Shown piece after piece: positions 1 through 12,500 of a stretch of DNA of 32,800 bases. Under the pieces are notes generated by a model, which was given only the letters and a program-made list of their open reading frames with translations, ran no database searches and had not been told where the DNA came from. Location: contig QXVZ01031342.1 in the NCBI GenBank assembly GCA_008931825.1, positions 1 through 32,800 on the forward strand, given 5' to 3'. Made by a program: the position numbers and the translations under genes. How positions within the stretch are numbered: the first letter of the stretch is position 1; each line of letters opens with the position of its first letter. The stretch is from Phallusia fumigata. Its lineage: Eukaryota > Chordata > Ascidiacea > Phlebobranchia > Ascidiidae.

Positions 1-150
1 GTCGAACTTTAAAAAGACTGCGGAACACTAAAAGTAATATCAAAAGTTAGTAGTTATAATTTAGACAAAGGCTGAACAGCCCAATTGGCAGCTAAACTAT
101 TATTACCGAGATGGCGAAATAGTTAGCGTGACTTCTTTTTGCTTTTTGAA

Positions 151-262
151 CCGGTCGCTTGTGTTTTCTTGAGCAAGAAACTTCAATGGCATTGTTCCAA
201 CCCAGTGAACCTGATGGGTTGACCCAAACTGAAGTCACCCACTTCAAAAAATAAAAAAATAA
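151..262 (+). mobile_element. SINE fragment, 3' part
   Basis: CCGGTCGCTTGTGTTTTCTTGAG, then GTTCCAACCCAGTGAACCTGATGGGTTGA and an A/AT-rich end. The same tail is seen at 13380..13446 and, inverted, at 21616..21785. Confidence 0.7.
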
Positions 263-287
263 ATCAAACAAATAATTATCCAACGGA

Positions 288-360
288 ACTGCAATGAGGC
301 TGGTGGTTTGACGGTGGACTCGTTGTGAGCATAACGTATTTATCTGCCCACCGAGGATAA
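288..360 (-). repeat. Interspersed repeat GGTGGGCGGAACAACG family
   Basis: The reverse complement carries TGGGCAG, a CGTTATGCTC.. core, GAGTCCACCGTC and CTCATTGCAGT, shared with 857..935, 21128..21174 and 21500..21576. The copies diverge, so this is an old dispersed element. Confidence 0.65.
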
Positions 361-406
361 TTACGACCTATCACTGTTCGTGATTCAAACATCTTTAATA
401 TTTCAG

Positions 407-534
407 GTCGGACATTCTTCCAGACGTCAACCTCGGCTTCGAACTCTTTGATTCTTGCAACGCCCACGCGCGAGCTGTCAGCCAAACCCTGCACATGGTC
501 AACACCATGTACAACAACGTCTCCACCGAACCGC
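407..534 (+). CDS. Gene A exon: VFT lobe 1, first helix region
   Basis: Acceptor tttcag at 401..406 and donor gtaagt at 535. It starts with one base of a split codon, so an upstream exon is required and lies outside the window. The frame from 408 reads [20 protein letters not shown], which matches the conserved LLP..LGY.I.D.C segment of class C receptors. An N-glycosylation sequon (NVS) lies near the end. The exon ends in phase 1. Confidence 0.9.
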
Positions 535-3500
535 GTAAGTGTGACGTCACCGATCGTGATCGTGACGTCACCAGGCTATCTGCACATGCTACAAGGCGGC
601 AAGTAACGCCAAAGAGCTGGTATATAGTGAATACATTGTCCGATAGTTGAAACGTTTGCATTAAAATGTATCCACTCTTTACAAGTTCTCTGGCAGTTAT
701 GTTTTGAATTAAGCTGCTTAACGAGTCCGGGTCTTGCGTTCCCAAACAAGTTTGCTTGAAAACCACTTTGGCAGTGTTTATATATCAAGGCGACAGTGAA
801 ATTTTGAAATTTAAAAATGGTGGTAATAGAAAAATTGTTTTCTTGTTTTTTATCCTCGGTGGGCGGAACAACGCCCAAACGCGTTATGCTCGCAATGAGT
901 CGAGCGTCGAGCTATCTGCCTCATTGCAGTTTCGTTAGAGAATTGTCCAGTTTTTTTTTTTTTTGAACTTTTATCTTCGACCTATGGACTGAGTTGTGGC
1001 AATATCTCCACGTTTACTTGCTTAAGAAATTACGAGACACTAAAATAGGATTAGAAATGGCAAAGACACATACCTACTCAGCTGGCACTTGAACGTCTGC
1101 CATAATGGCGCGGCGTCTGNTTTTTTTGAACTTTTATCTTCGACCTATGGACTGAGTTGTGGCAATATCTCCACGTTTACTTGCTTAAGAAATTACGAGA
1201 CACTAAAATAGGATTAGAAATGGCAAAGACACATACCTACTCAGCTGGCACTTGAACGTCTGCCATAATGGCGCGGCGTCTGTAGCTTTTGATATGTGGG
1301 TTGTAAACGCGTGTAAAGCACGTTTAAAATTTTGCTGATAGAGCTTGTTAGTAACCGTATGACACGTCTAGTGGTAAAAAGGTAAATAAATAACTTGTGA
1401 CATTGGATTTGCCCAGACCACTTCGCGATTTGAAATAGGATGTTTTGTCCTGTCGCGAATGTAAACGGAAGAGTAGTATTTTATCTGAGCAGCCAATCTT
1501 TAAGTTGTCTGCTGTGGAAACTTGCGCCATTCTGATCTTATCATCAACTGAATGGGTGTGCAGGGGGCAATATAAGTGACAATGTCAATAGGTTTCGGTT
1601 ACTTACGACTTCGCGATACAATCTGATGATATTCAGCACGAACTCGTTTTTTATTCACCCCTTCTTGTCATACTTGCTTTCAAAATAGCGTCAGTTGTTT
1701 GATTGAAAAACAGACAACGCGATTGATGGGGACAGAAAAATTTTTAATTTTGCCTGAAAAGTTTCCCCAAAACACACCCAATCTTAATTTAACACAGAGA
1801 TTGAAAATGTGCTCATACGCCAATACCCCAAATAAATCACCACCCCTCTAAAGTGCCCCCACAACCCCATATAAACCCATCCCTGAAACATACAATCGCC
1901 TTTTTTATTCATGTCATAACAACATTAGTCTTGACTGTCCAAGCTTAATATCCCATAACCCTCACTTGGCGCCCATCAATTGGCCAATCATCAAACCCGA
2001 TTGCCATCGATTGTGAGCGGACAATGTAAATAGAAACGGAAGCTGATACAATTCGGGAACGTGACCGCTGGTTTCCGCAAATACTTGATAGTTGGGATGG
2101 CCATTGTATGGCCCGTCTATTAATAACAAACAAATCATCTTGAATTTGATGTAGCGCATCAAAACATCACCACAGTTTGTTTTGCCGAGATGTTAAGATT
2201 AATTTTGATTGTTATCTGGGATTAATAGAATGCAAAATTAATAGGTTTTGACAAAAGTTTCGGTTTATTCGGAAACATAGAATACACGTACTTGAAAAGT
2301 AGTTAAATTAAAAGCTTAACTGCAAGAGAGCTTGTACATATTAAATACATTGTAATGCAAATGTTTTAATGCAAATGCAGTTGTCATTCATAAGAGCATA
2401 TTGTTGAAAGTGTTTGCATTATAATGTATTTACTATGTACAAGCTCTTTGGTAGTTATGTTCTGAATTAAACTGCATGATATTGCTGTAAATTATCTCAC
2501 GGCAACGTTTTAAATGTCTAAATTTCTGGCAGATGACGCTCTCAATGTAAAACGGTTTTGACGAAATTTAATATTGAAAAAGTGACTGTCTGTCAATCTA
2601 CTGAAGTGAAATGTAGGACGCAGGTAACCACATTGTCACCTTTACAATGCACAGTTTCATATGAGGACTTCTATTACGGGTATTTTTGCAACTGTATGTT
2701 ATTACTGCGGTAATTGCATCCCACGGTGCGCTATCAGTTTTTATAGGTAACAAAATTAAGGTGTGCACCAATTAAAACGTACGTGGGTGTTGTACGACTG
2801 AGTGTAGGCGGTAAAAATACAGGATACATTCAAGTGAGACACTTAATTAACAAAAAAACAAAAATGTCAGTTTTCTCTGGTACGTTATACCGCTGTAGCA
2901 TCTTTTTCATCTTCATCATTGTGTGGTATGTGCATAGCGGTGAGGCTGCAGCGCATTTAACCGAAACCCACCAGCTATGACCTTGTATTTGCCTCCACAT
3001 CACCTTGACGGTGCGCAGGTAATTCCGGCTTTGTGGTTTTTTAGGGTTTTTTGTTGCTACGATTTCTCTTCCCGAATCCACAAATCCGCAAACTCAAATC
3101 CACAGTTTTGCAGCATTTGCATCTTAATTTCTCATATCGATGCTGTGGTTTGTTTGTATTCATGTTTTTCTCCTTTATAGATGTAAAACGAAGCACCTGA
3201 ATTTCCAAAGGCGTGACCTATGGAATTAAAGGTCACTCTATCTGTAGGAAATTCCCCTGTAACAAAGCATGTTGCGCACAATAATCCAAGGCTATTGACA
3301 AATATTAAACATACAATCTCTGCTTGGTTCCAACTGAACGCCAGATTTGCCAACGTAGCGTTTACAAAGTTATCTGTTGTATTGTGTATTTTTTATTTTG
3401 GGGATCTTTGGGATAAATGTCATCGTGTATGTTGTTGACGAATAACTAAGTTGCAGGTTAGGTTACAAAACGAAATATCCGTTAAAATACCTTACTTGCT

Positions 3501-6500
3501 GACTGGTTACATTGCGTATTGTAACATACGTTGCTGGTACAGATTCCTTATAAGACTTTTTTTGCTGGAAATAAATGTTTATTTTCTATTATTGTCCATA
3601 TACTTCAAAACCTAAGTAAGATGCAATAAGAAAGAACAACATTAAAACTTTATAGAAAATGTTCAAAACATTTTCGCAGTATACTGAGCGCTCACCAAGT
3701 TGATTTCTTGGTCAAGAGGCGGTGTCCTTAACCAAACACTTTTACTTGCTAAAAGCTATGAGAGATTCTGCCTCAAAAATTTAGGTAGGCTGCAAGAATG
3801 GCAGTAAGGTGCGTTTTGAGAGTTTGTGCGTTCCCCCTACCTCGTTGCGAATGACGTAGTGTAACACCGTAACACCTTACCCCTTGATAGTATTTTCTGC
3901 ATACCGGCCGTACAGCCATCCATTGTCAAGGATATAAAACGGTACGTTTTAAGATCCGCGTACAGAGTACCTCGTTGCGAAGGGCGTACCGTCCCATGTG
4001 ATGATTTTTGCTGCGTACCGTACCTTACTGCCATCCTTAGTTGACTATATCACTGCCCGTCAACACAGATTACTACCTCCGCCGTCGCGTCAATCATTAA
4101 AACCAATATTTACAATTCCAGATGCTGCTGTGTCTGCTGTTGTCGGCCCCACTGAGTCAGCAAAGTCGATCGTGGTCTCAAATATTCTCAGTGTTTTCGA
4201 CATCACACAAGTGAGCTACGCGTCCACAAGCAGGATTCTCAGCGATAAGACGATTTTCAAGTAAGTACACATGGGGGTCGGGGAGAATTTGGGGGATCAA
4301 TGTTGTAAAAACTGGGTATGGGGCTGCGCTTCTCAATCGGAAAAGAATTTCCCACTAGATGGGAATTTTCTATTTTCAAGTGGGGAGCAGGAAGCTCGTT
4401 TGTTTCAAATGTAATTGCATGTTTTTGATAATGATTGCAACTAGCTCGTTTCTCTTCTAAATAAACTGATATAGACATATTATTCCTCAATATTGGTTAA
4501 AGGGGATCCATGAAAAAAAAAGGCTTAGGACCACTGGTATAAAAAACAAAAAACTAGAGACTAAATGGCGCAAATTATTATTGCGTTATAGACAACTTTC
4601 GCAAAGCCTATTGTTTACTCGATGTGGTGTTTAGAAGATAAAGTTAAAATGCCGGGCGATGTTGCGTCGAGTTGACTTCGCTTCGCTTGGTGCAAGCAAT
4701 CGTGGCGATGAAATAGCATTAAAGCAATCACCAAGTATGAGATAGCTGCAGAACGTTAGAAGTTATGTGGCGCTAAAAAGGTTAAGGGCACAATTAGCGG
4801 ATCAAAGTAGAAACGCGCTACATCTAAACCGCCATTGCAAGGCGTTATGTGAGGGGGTCACAAGAGAGTGCATTGTGACCACTGAAGTTGTTTAATAAAA
4901 AAAATGAGGGCTGAACTGAGCGTATGCTGTAATTATCTGTAAACATCAAATGAACTACGAGACCTTGAACCATCCCAACACTTAATGCTATATGACGCAT
5001 ATTTTGCTCGTAACTTTGCACCTTGTCGATGCCCGCGGGCGCATTTGTGACGTCACTAACGCCGTATTTAGACGTCACAATATCTGCACAGGCGTAGACA
5101 GGCTAGCTGTATTTTTGCTGATGATCTCAACTTAATTGTCATGTGCTATTTATTCAGTCGAAAGCAATTAAGTACAAGCATGCGTTGTGGTCAAAAATGT
5201 ACAAGCATGCGGTGTGGCTTTCTATGTTCCGATGTCACTCGAATAAACCTGACCGCGGCGCTGGACCCTTTTTATTTTTGACTTTACTATTTGACATGTA
5301 CCCACAAATTTTGCAATTTTTTACTTGTGTTTGAGAAAAAAAATACCAAAATTCGTTGACCGCCGCCCTGAGCAGAAGCATCAAAATACCTTGTGTTTGG
5401 CGCTTTCACGTTCGTAATTCGGGTGTCTTCAAACCAGTGGTTCCCAACCGTTGAATAACTTTCAAAGTTGAGGGGGGAATTCCTACTTAAGTTGAGTTAT
5501 TCATGATAAGTGTAGTATTTCTTTTACGGTAGATCAGTGGTTCCAAAGCTTTTAAAATTGCTTTATTTTACTTCTTGTGTAGTAGGGGAGGAATGAAAAG
5601 GTCTAAAATAAGCAGAAGAGGTAATGAATTAGAAGGTTGGGAATCACTGCGTTGAACCCCCAAAAAATTAGGCCACACCCATAAGAAATACTTTACAAAC
5701 GCCAGTGTACTGGACGCAATGTGCAACTTGGCGTTATTCCGGCCACATAGAACTAATGTTTGACTTGCTTATTAAATCTCTTCCAAAGCTAGTTCCTGTG
5801 TTTTGAGATTTGTGTTTTCGCCGTTTTGGTGATGACGCAAAGTGCTCAAAGCTGATTGGCCAGGAGCGGCTCCTGCGTCATCGCTGGTTGGCGTGAAATG
5901 TTTGTTGAAACTTTCTCGAAGGAGTTTGTCTGTGCGCATGACGTAACTCAACATGAACAGCACAAACTTATAGCAAGGATTTCTGTTTGGAGATAAAAAA
6001 CATGTTTTCGACAAACGTGATTTCGTGGTTTTTGCTGGAACCGCTATCGGTTGTAAAACGTTTTCATGAAAAGTGACATAAAACTTAAAAATATCGCAAA
6101 TCTTGTTTCTCCCCAAAACACTGCTTAGAGAAAGTGAAATTCATCCACAGACAAGACGGCATTGTTTTGTATTAAGTTTGTCATGTACTTTAGTGGGAAA
6201 CTTGCTACTGAAAACAATTGACCAGTTTCCTAATTCTTGCGGAAAATCTCCGTGGACCATTTGCAAACTGCTCTATAGTCCCACGGGTTAAGACACACTG
6301 GGTAGGAGACCTTTTTACACCAGAAAAAAACTGAAAATGTTTCTCACAGAATCTGTCCCTCCATTAATAGGCATCTCCAAAATGACGACCACTGTGTAAA
6401 CTCGATTCAAATAATAACAGTAAAGCCATTGGCTGATTTTGTGTTTAAGGCATAGCTTCACTGGTATTATCAGAAAAAAAATGATAAATCTTTTTCCGAC

Positions 6501-9500
6501 ATTTTACGGATATTTTTTTGCAGTTCGTTTTTCCGCACAATCCCCAATGATGACGAGCAGGCGACAGCGATGGTGAAGCTTCTAGAATATCACGGGTGGA
6601 CCTGGGTTGGGGCGGTGGCGGGTGATGACGACTACGGAAGACCGGGGGTTTCCCGCTTGAAGGAGGAAGCTGCGAAAGTTGGAATTTGTGTCGAATATTC
6701 AGCTTATGTGTCAAGGGTGAGAAGTTTCGGATTTTTAAAAATACTTATAAATCCTCTAGACTTTTTTTCCCTCTACGGCTACTTAGTGTCCAATTGTGGT
6801 TTTTACGCAATAAATTTACCTTGACTTAAGTTTCAATTCAGACAGCTCTTCGGGGAAATGTATTTTTGCGTACCGACGTTTCGACGTCCTATTGAGGTCG
6901 TCTTCCTCGGGGTTAAATAACATTTAAAGCGCAACATACACAACACAAGGACGAAAAACGAAACATTGGTTCGCTAAATAATATTTGCCAGAAACTCTAT
7001 TTGAAGTCTATCTCATGACCAGCAACGACAATCGTGTATAAAATTGTTCATGCTAATTTCGCAAACCTCTTTTCTGAAAGAAAAAAATTAAAAAATTCGC
7101 GATTTGTCTATAATGTGTTGGTCAGATTCAAATGTTGTGTGTAATTTGGTGGCAAAGTTAAGTTACCTAAAACTCAATGGTGTGTTGGTCATGTCCAAGT
7201 AATTTTATTATTTTCATTTATATTTGCCAAAAATTGAAACGGAACGACTATATTTCTTTTCTTAAAGCGCCTAAATCTTTTTTTCCTGTAAATAACTTTT
7301 AAAGAACATTTTAGATTGTTTTTAAATTAATCCAGCACATTAACGACAACCTGACAAATTTTACATAAATTATAGTTGTTTTGCAGTGTAATTTTTTTCC
7401 TTCTACCGTTAATACAAATAACAAACAACACCGATGGAGGAAATTTAGTTTTTTTTTGTATTTTGAGAAAACACGGTTATTTACGCTGCTCTCATCTGCT
7501 TTGGTTTGGTTCCTTTGGTAAACCGAAGGTCGTGAATAATTTAGAACCTAACCACACAGCGATGTGCCAAGTGGAATTAGTCCTAATGAGTAAAAACAAT
7601 GTAATGGACGCCACAAGATTATCCAAGTGGTGAATATTGAACAAAAAACTGGTTTGATCCAACCACGCTCATAAAAAAGATCTGTTTTTCAGTCGATGAC
7701 CACAGCACAGCTGAGGAAAGTTGCACAGGAGATTAAGGATTACAACGCAACTGTGTTCGTCCTCTTCATCAGCGCAACACATCTTGTTCCGCTCGCAGAA
7801 CAACTTCGGGTGTTAAACGTCACAGGGAAAGTTTGGATCGCAAGCGAGGCATGGGCGACTTCCAATACAGTACAACAACTTCCTGGCGCTGGTAAGTTCG
7901 TTCGTTCGTTCGTTCGTTCGTTCGTTCGTTCGTTCGTTCGTTCGTTCGTTCGTTCGTTCGTTCGTTCGTTCGTTCGTTCGTTCGTTCGTTCGTTCGTTCG
8001 TTCGTTCGTTCGTTCGTTCGTTCGTTCGTTCGTTCGTTCGTTCGTTCGTTCGTTCGTTCGTTCGTTCGTTCGTTCGAGCTACACCGTCATTACAAGGCGA
8101 TATGTGAGAAGGGGTCAGACATGGACTTGAACTCTATTAAAACATAACTGCCACAGAGCTTGTATGTAGTGAACACATTTCATTGCAAACGTTTCGACAA
8201 TCGCTGTTGTCATCATCAGTGCAAACCGGATGCCTGAAAACGTGCACTAACGTTGCAATAATAATAGGTTTACCCGCCCAGTATATTCCCCCTACAGCCC
8301 ACAGTAGCATTAACCGCACAACAAAACAACAAAACCAATCCCTCAGGTCAGACCAGAAGACCATAACATAACCACTTTCTATTCCTACAGGGGTTTCTTC
8401 TTTCAAAATGTGACCTGATATCTCCCATGGGTTGGTAATGATTAATTCATGGCATGACCTGGGTTGTTTGGATTCAGTTGTGATTGGTTTTTGTGACCCT
8501 AGTGCTTGTTATTGATTTGTAATTTCCTGAACACGCGACATTATGTCTTGCCCCATGTAGTGATTGACTGCTTAAAGACAGACCTTGAATTGAATTAGTT
8601 ATAACGAACTTTAATTTAATTTTTTTACCATTGCTATGTTCGGTGTTCTTTTTTTGGTTCAAAACTCCAAATCCATTTCCGTTTCATTGCTGATAAGATA
8701 TTATTCTAATGTCAACGATACAAAACTAACAATTTCCGTATTTCGACAGAGGAAATCTTCAAAGGAACGCTGGGAATTGCGACACGCGGTGGCGCTATGC
8801 CGGGCTTCCGAACTTTTCTCCAGGGGGTTTCCCCGCAGTCGCAACCGAACAGTCCATTTCTGAAGGAGTTTTGGGAGAGGTCGTTCAACTGCCACTGCCC
8901 CCCTGAGGTTTGTCCCTGCCCGGGGGAGCACGACAAATGGCACCACCATGGAGGTAGGGGGTCGTGTTGTACGTAGCGCCACTTGTGGTGAGAGTCCACT
9001 TCCGTGTTGTTAAGTGATATCAATCAAAATTTGAAAGATTTAAATTGAGATTTGCGAAATATACATTTGAAAAAATTGTGACGTCATATTTAAAAATCTC
9101 GTGACGTCATAAGGTAAAAAACCGATTGTGACGTCGCAAGAAATGCACGTGAGCAATGATCCGGTAAAATGTTTCTACTTTTAACTTTGAAAGTTATTGT
9201 AGTTGTAAAAATTATCTGATCAAGAACCTAATTTTCTTTTTGCTTCATCTATTAAACGTCCGATTCTTACAAACGCTCTCTGAATGCAAAACTACTGGTT
9301 GCAACGAAATACAAAGCTGTGACGTCATGTTTTTGATGACGTAGAGTTTGCCAAAAACTGCACGGGAAACGAGAATTTGGAGCACGATGGTTTGGGAAAG
9401 GCTTACTTGGGTTGGACAGGGGACGACTTGGAGAAAACTTACAACGTATATCTTGCTGTGTATGTGATTGCGCAAGCTTTGGAGCAGATTACGAAATGTG

Positions 9501-12500
9501 TGGAAGGATCAGGGTTACTTGAGGTCAGTTGAGGTCAGGGGTTATGAACTTTTGTTACCCTGACCTCTTCGTAGAATTTTTTTGGGCTTTTCGCAAACTT
9601 CGTAATTTTAAAGTACACAATTTACGGTTAAAACGCTTCCTGATGATGACAACAGCGTTTGTTGAGACGTAGAAATGTGTTACACACACCTACTGGCTTG
9701 CATCTCAATTCTTTTTGCATTAGGTTATTTTCAGATCTCAAATTAAAGAAAACCGAAAAAAGTTTACAAACTTCCGTGTCTGACAATCCTATTAAAAGCT
9801 GAGAGCCTTCCTACTAGTTAAATCTCAATACTGCAATATTTAATTTTATACAGGTTATAATTTTTCCCTTTTTATTCAATTGACAATTAGTTTAGTATAG
9901 ACCTAGTTTCAAAGTTTGATTTACATTAGGGCTAATAAGAGACAATCGTGTGCCAAGTTTTGTTATAACATCTACTGCCAGCTTATATGATCTCACGCTT
10001 TTGCACGCAAGTGTAATTCTGCGTCATTTTAAGAGCGAATAGGCATCAAACGTAAAACGTGTGTAACATATAATTTCATGTAAAAATATTTAAAAAAAAT
10101 TACGCTAAAAATGTCAAAATTCCAGCATATAAATAACTGTCCCTGAGGCTATGGATTTTTAGGTCACTTAAAGTGATTTTAAAAATGGCAATGGACAATT
10201 AATTTTACTGTGTTCTATAATAAGCAACGCTTTATATAGTCCGAAATTAAAATAAATAATCCCACATGCATTTGGCGAATGTAGCTGGATTATCGACATT
10301 TCCTTTGACCTTTTAACCAACTGACGTATTTACTTAAAGCCAATAATAGCCCGTTGTATATAGGAACTGTTCGCAAGCAGTTTTGATTTTTGACCCAACC
10401 CAAACTAAACCATGTTAATCAAGGCCTAAGTCAACAGTGATATTCAAAAGCTAAAATCTTCCCACTGTAAATTTGGTTGTGCAGAAAGTAACAAGAGAAA
10501 GTAACCTCCCAAAAAATGATACATTTTAAATGTAATTCTGCCTTGCAAATACAAATTACCCCCCTTCTAATTCTCCCCCTGTCGAGAACCCCTGGCTTAA
10601 GCGTAGCTTATTTTGTGGAGGGTTTTTTTACAAACCAGATCGTTTAAAATGTGCGCGCTTTGATTTATTTTTGTCACCTTGTATTTTACGTCATAGCCGA
10701 CCTCATAAGCTTCTGATTTACGTCATGCAGTTGATAGCTCCAGGCCAAATGCTTGTACTAAAATAGAAACTTCAAATATCTGAGTTGCAACATAAAAACC
10801 GATAAATATTTTTGCAGGATCCTCCCGGCTGGCTGGAGGGTTCTTTTTTGCCTTTGGTTGAACATAAACTTTATTCAAAACATTTTGTGCCACTTTTTTT
10901 GATGTTCCACTATTTCACTACCACTATCAGCTTCTAATATATAATTAAAAAAATCAAATATCTATCAAGTTCATTTACAATATTTTCATTGTGACGTAAC
11001 AAATTCTTCATTTTTTATAAATTTGCGATCACACGAGGAGTCACTAGTTTTGCCAATTTGCGTTTTTGAAACCAAAGTCCTTCATTTAAGATGTAAAAAT
11101 GCAAAATATGAAGTTTCCTAATATTAGATGTAAAAGTGTTTCGATGATTAGTTATGCCCGAACCTGTGCAGTTTAAAACATTTTTATTTTAAACTTTTCT
11201 GTTATTGGCACACAATACCAAGATTTCTTATGTTGGCTTTTTACAGTGTTTCCATACATACCCATACGTTTCCAGTGCACAATATTTAACAGACGTTTTT
11301 TGCGACCATGTGCATAGACAAGAGACGATCAACATTTGGCTCAAAATATGTTTATTATAGTTTTGAGTCAATAGTTGTGGGTAAATATGTTTTGTAAGGT
11401 TTAATTCCTGTTTTGTGTTGTTTAGAATGGAACTTGTCCACAAATTTCCACTTTAAAACCCTGGCAGCTCCTTGCTTACATGAAAAAAGTCGCGTTCTAT
11501 CCACCCGGACAAAATCTCCAGGTAAGGTTCTAACCTTCCGGATAAAAAACTTCTTCACGTTAATGGCCTTCTTTACAAGTGAAAAAACTAAGAATTTTGT
11601 CTTAAAATATGTATTTTGTCAGTTTTTCTCCAATCCATCGTTTTCACCCCCCTTCTTTTAAATCTTTTCCAACCTAATAATTTCTATGGCATTTCTTAGG
11701 AGCCTATCACCCGATCTGTAAGTATAGCTCGGAAATCGATGTAGTTTTAATTGGAGTGTAACCGGCATGGCACGTTGCACTCATCCGTATTTCGTATCTT
11801 TTGCTTTCCTCTCATTCATAAAGTTTAATCATACCTCAGCAATTTCTTTTTAACTTTCGTTGGCTTGAGTCAGAATTGTAAAACAGAAAAAAGGTGAAAC
11901 TTTTAAAGAACTACCAGTGAAAGCAAATGCACAACCATAAAATTAAATATGTATCAAGTTTTTCGAAATGTTTCAAAAAACATTTTTCCAATCGTTTTTA
12001 ATTTGCTGTTTTTGTTTCATTCTGGTGATCGGTGGGCTTCAGATTTTCTAATTACTTCTGTCCGCTAAAACCTCGATAGCTTAAAAGCTTGGTGATGATT
12101 AATCCGACTTAACCGCTTGCCATCCGTAAAAATAACGAAACAATTAGTTGCCAAAAAATGGGAAGTTTTCTACGGATAATTCGCACAAACTTACAATAAA
12201 TCTTTTAAATTTGCAAAATTGCTTTGCTTTTTAAATAAGTAATGTAATAATACTAAACGTTTTCTGTCAAAGAATTGTTTAAAACTTATTTTTTTTTTGC
12301 TAAAGGTCATCATTTTTATTTAAAAAATTTGAAAAATATTCGTTTATTGCACATGATTTTCATGACGTCAATTATTTTCATATTTGTGACGTCACAATTT
12401 TTGCGACGTCACATTCTCGATTTTCCTCCCTTTCTTTGAAATACAAGTTTATTTTGAAGAGAAATGTCAAACACATTTTTAGTGTAAAACACTTTTTGTT

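Larger units (their letters stand above)
1..406. other. Intron of gene A (left part) with repeat fragments
   Basis: No exon seen. It holds a 5'-truncated SINE copy at 151..262 and an inverted copy of the GGTGGGCGGAACAACG repeat at 288..360. Confidence 0.7.
535..4040. other. Large intron of gene A
   Basis: About 3.5 kb without supported coding sequence. It holds MITE-like inverted repeats (612..717, 2325..2475), the repeat at 857..935, a 162-bp direct duplication around an N at 1120, and a fold-back repeat region at 3790..4037. The remainder shows nothing recognisable. Confidence 0.75.
4261..6523. other. Intron of gene A
   Basis: 2.3 kb with no supported exon. It contains a dispersed repeat at 4745..4862, TGACGTCA at 5048..5055 and a hAT-like MITE at 5435..5649. 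The other stretches show nothing I can name. Confidence 0.75.
7892..8749. other. Intron of gene A with microsatellite and repeat fragments
   Basis: Contains the (GTTC)n array, a fragment of the GCCATTGCAAGGC family at 8077..8112 and a MITE fragment at 8138..8215. The rest is unremarkable. Confidence 0.75.

Noticed and set aside
2783..3438. Overlapping small ORFs on both strands
   Set aside because: Low-complexity intronic sequence without splice sites or protein-family resemblance.
7696..8130. 144-codon ORF ending in an FVRS repeat
   Set aside because: It is gene A coding sequence read through a good GTAAGT donor into a (GTTC)n microsatellite; the repeat has no stops in any frame.
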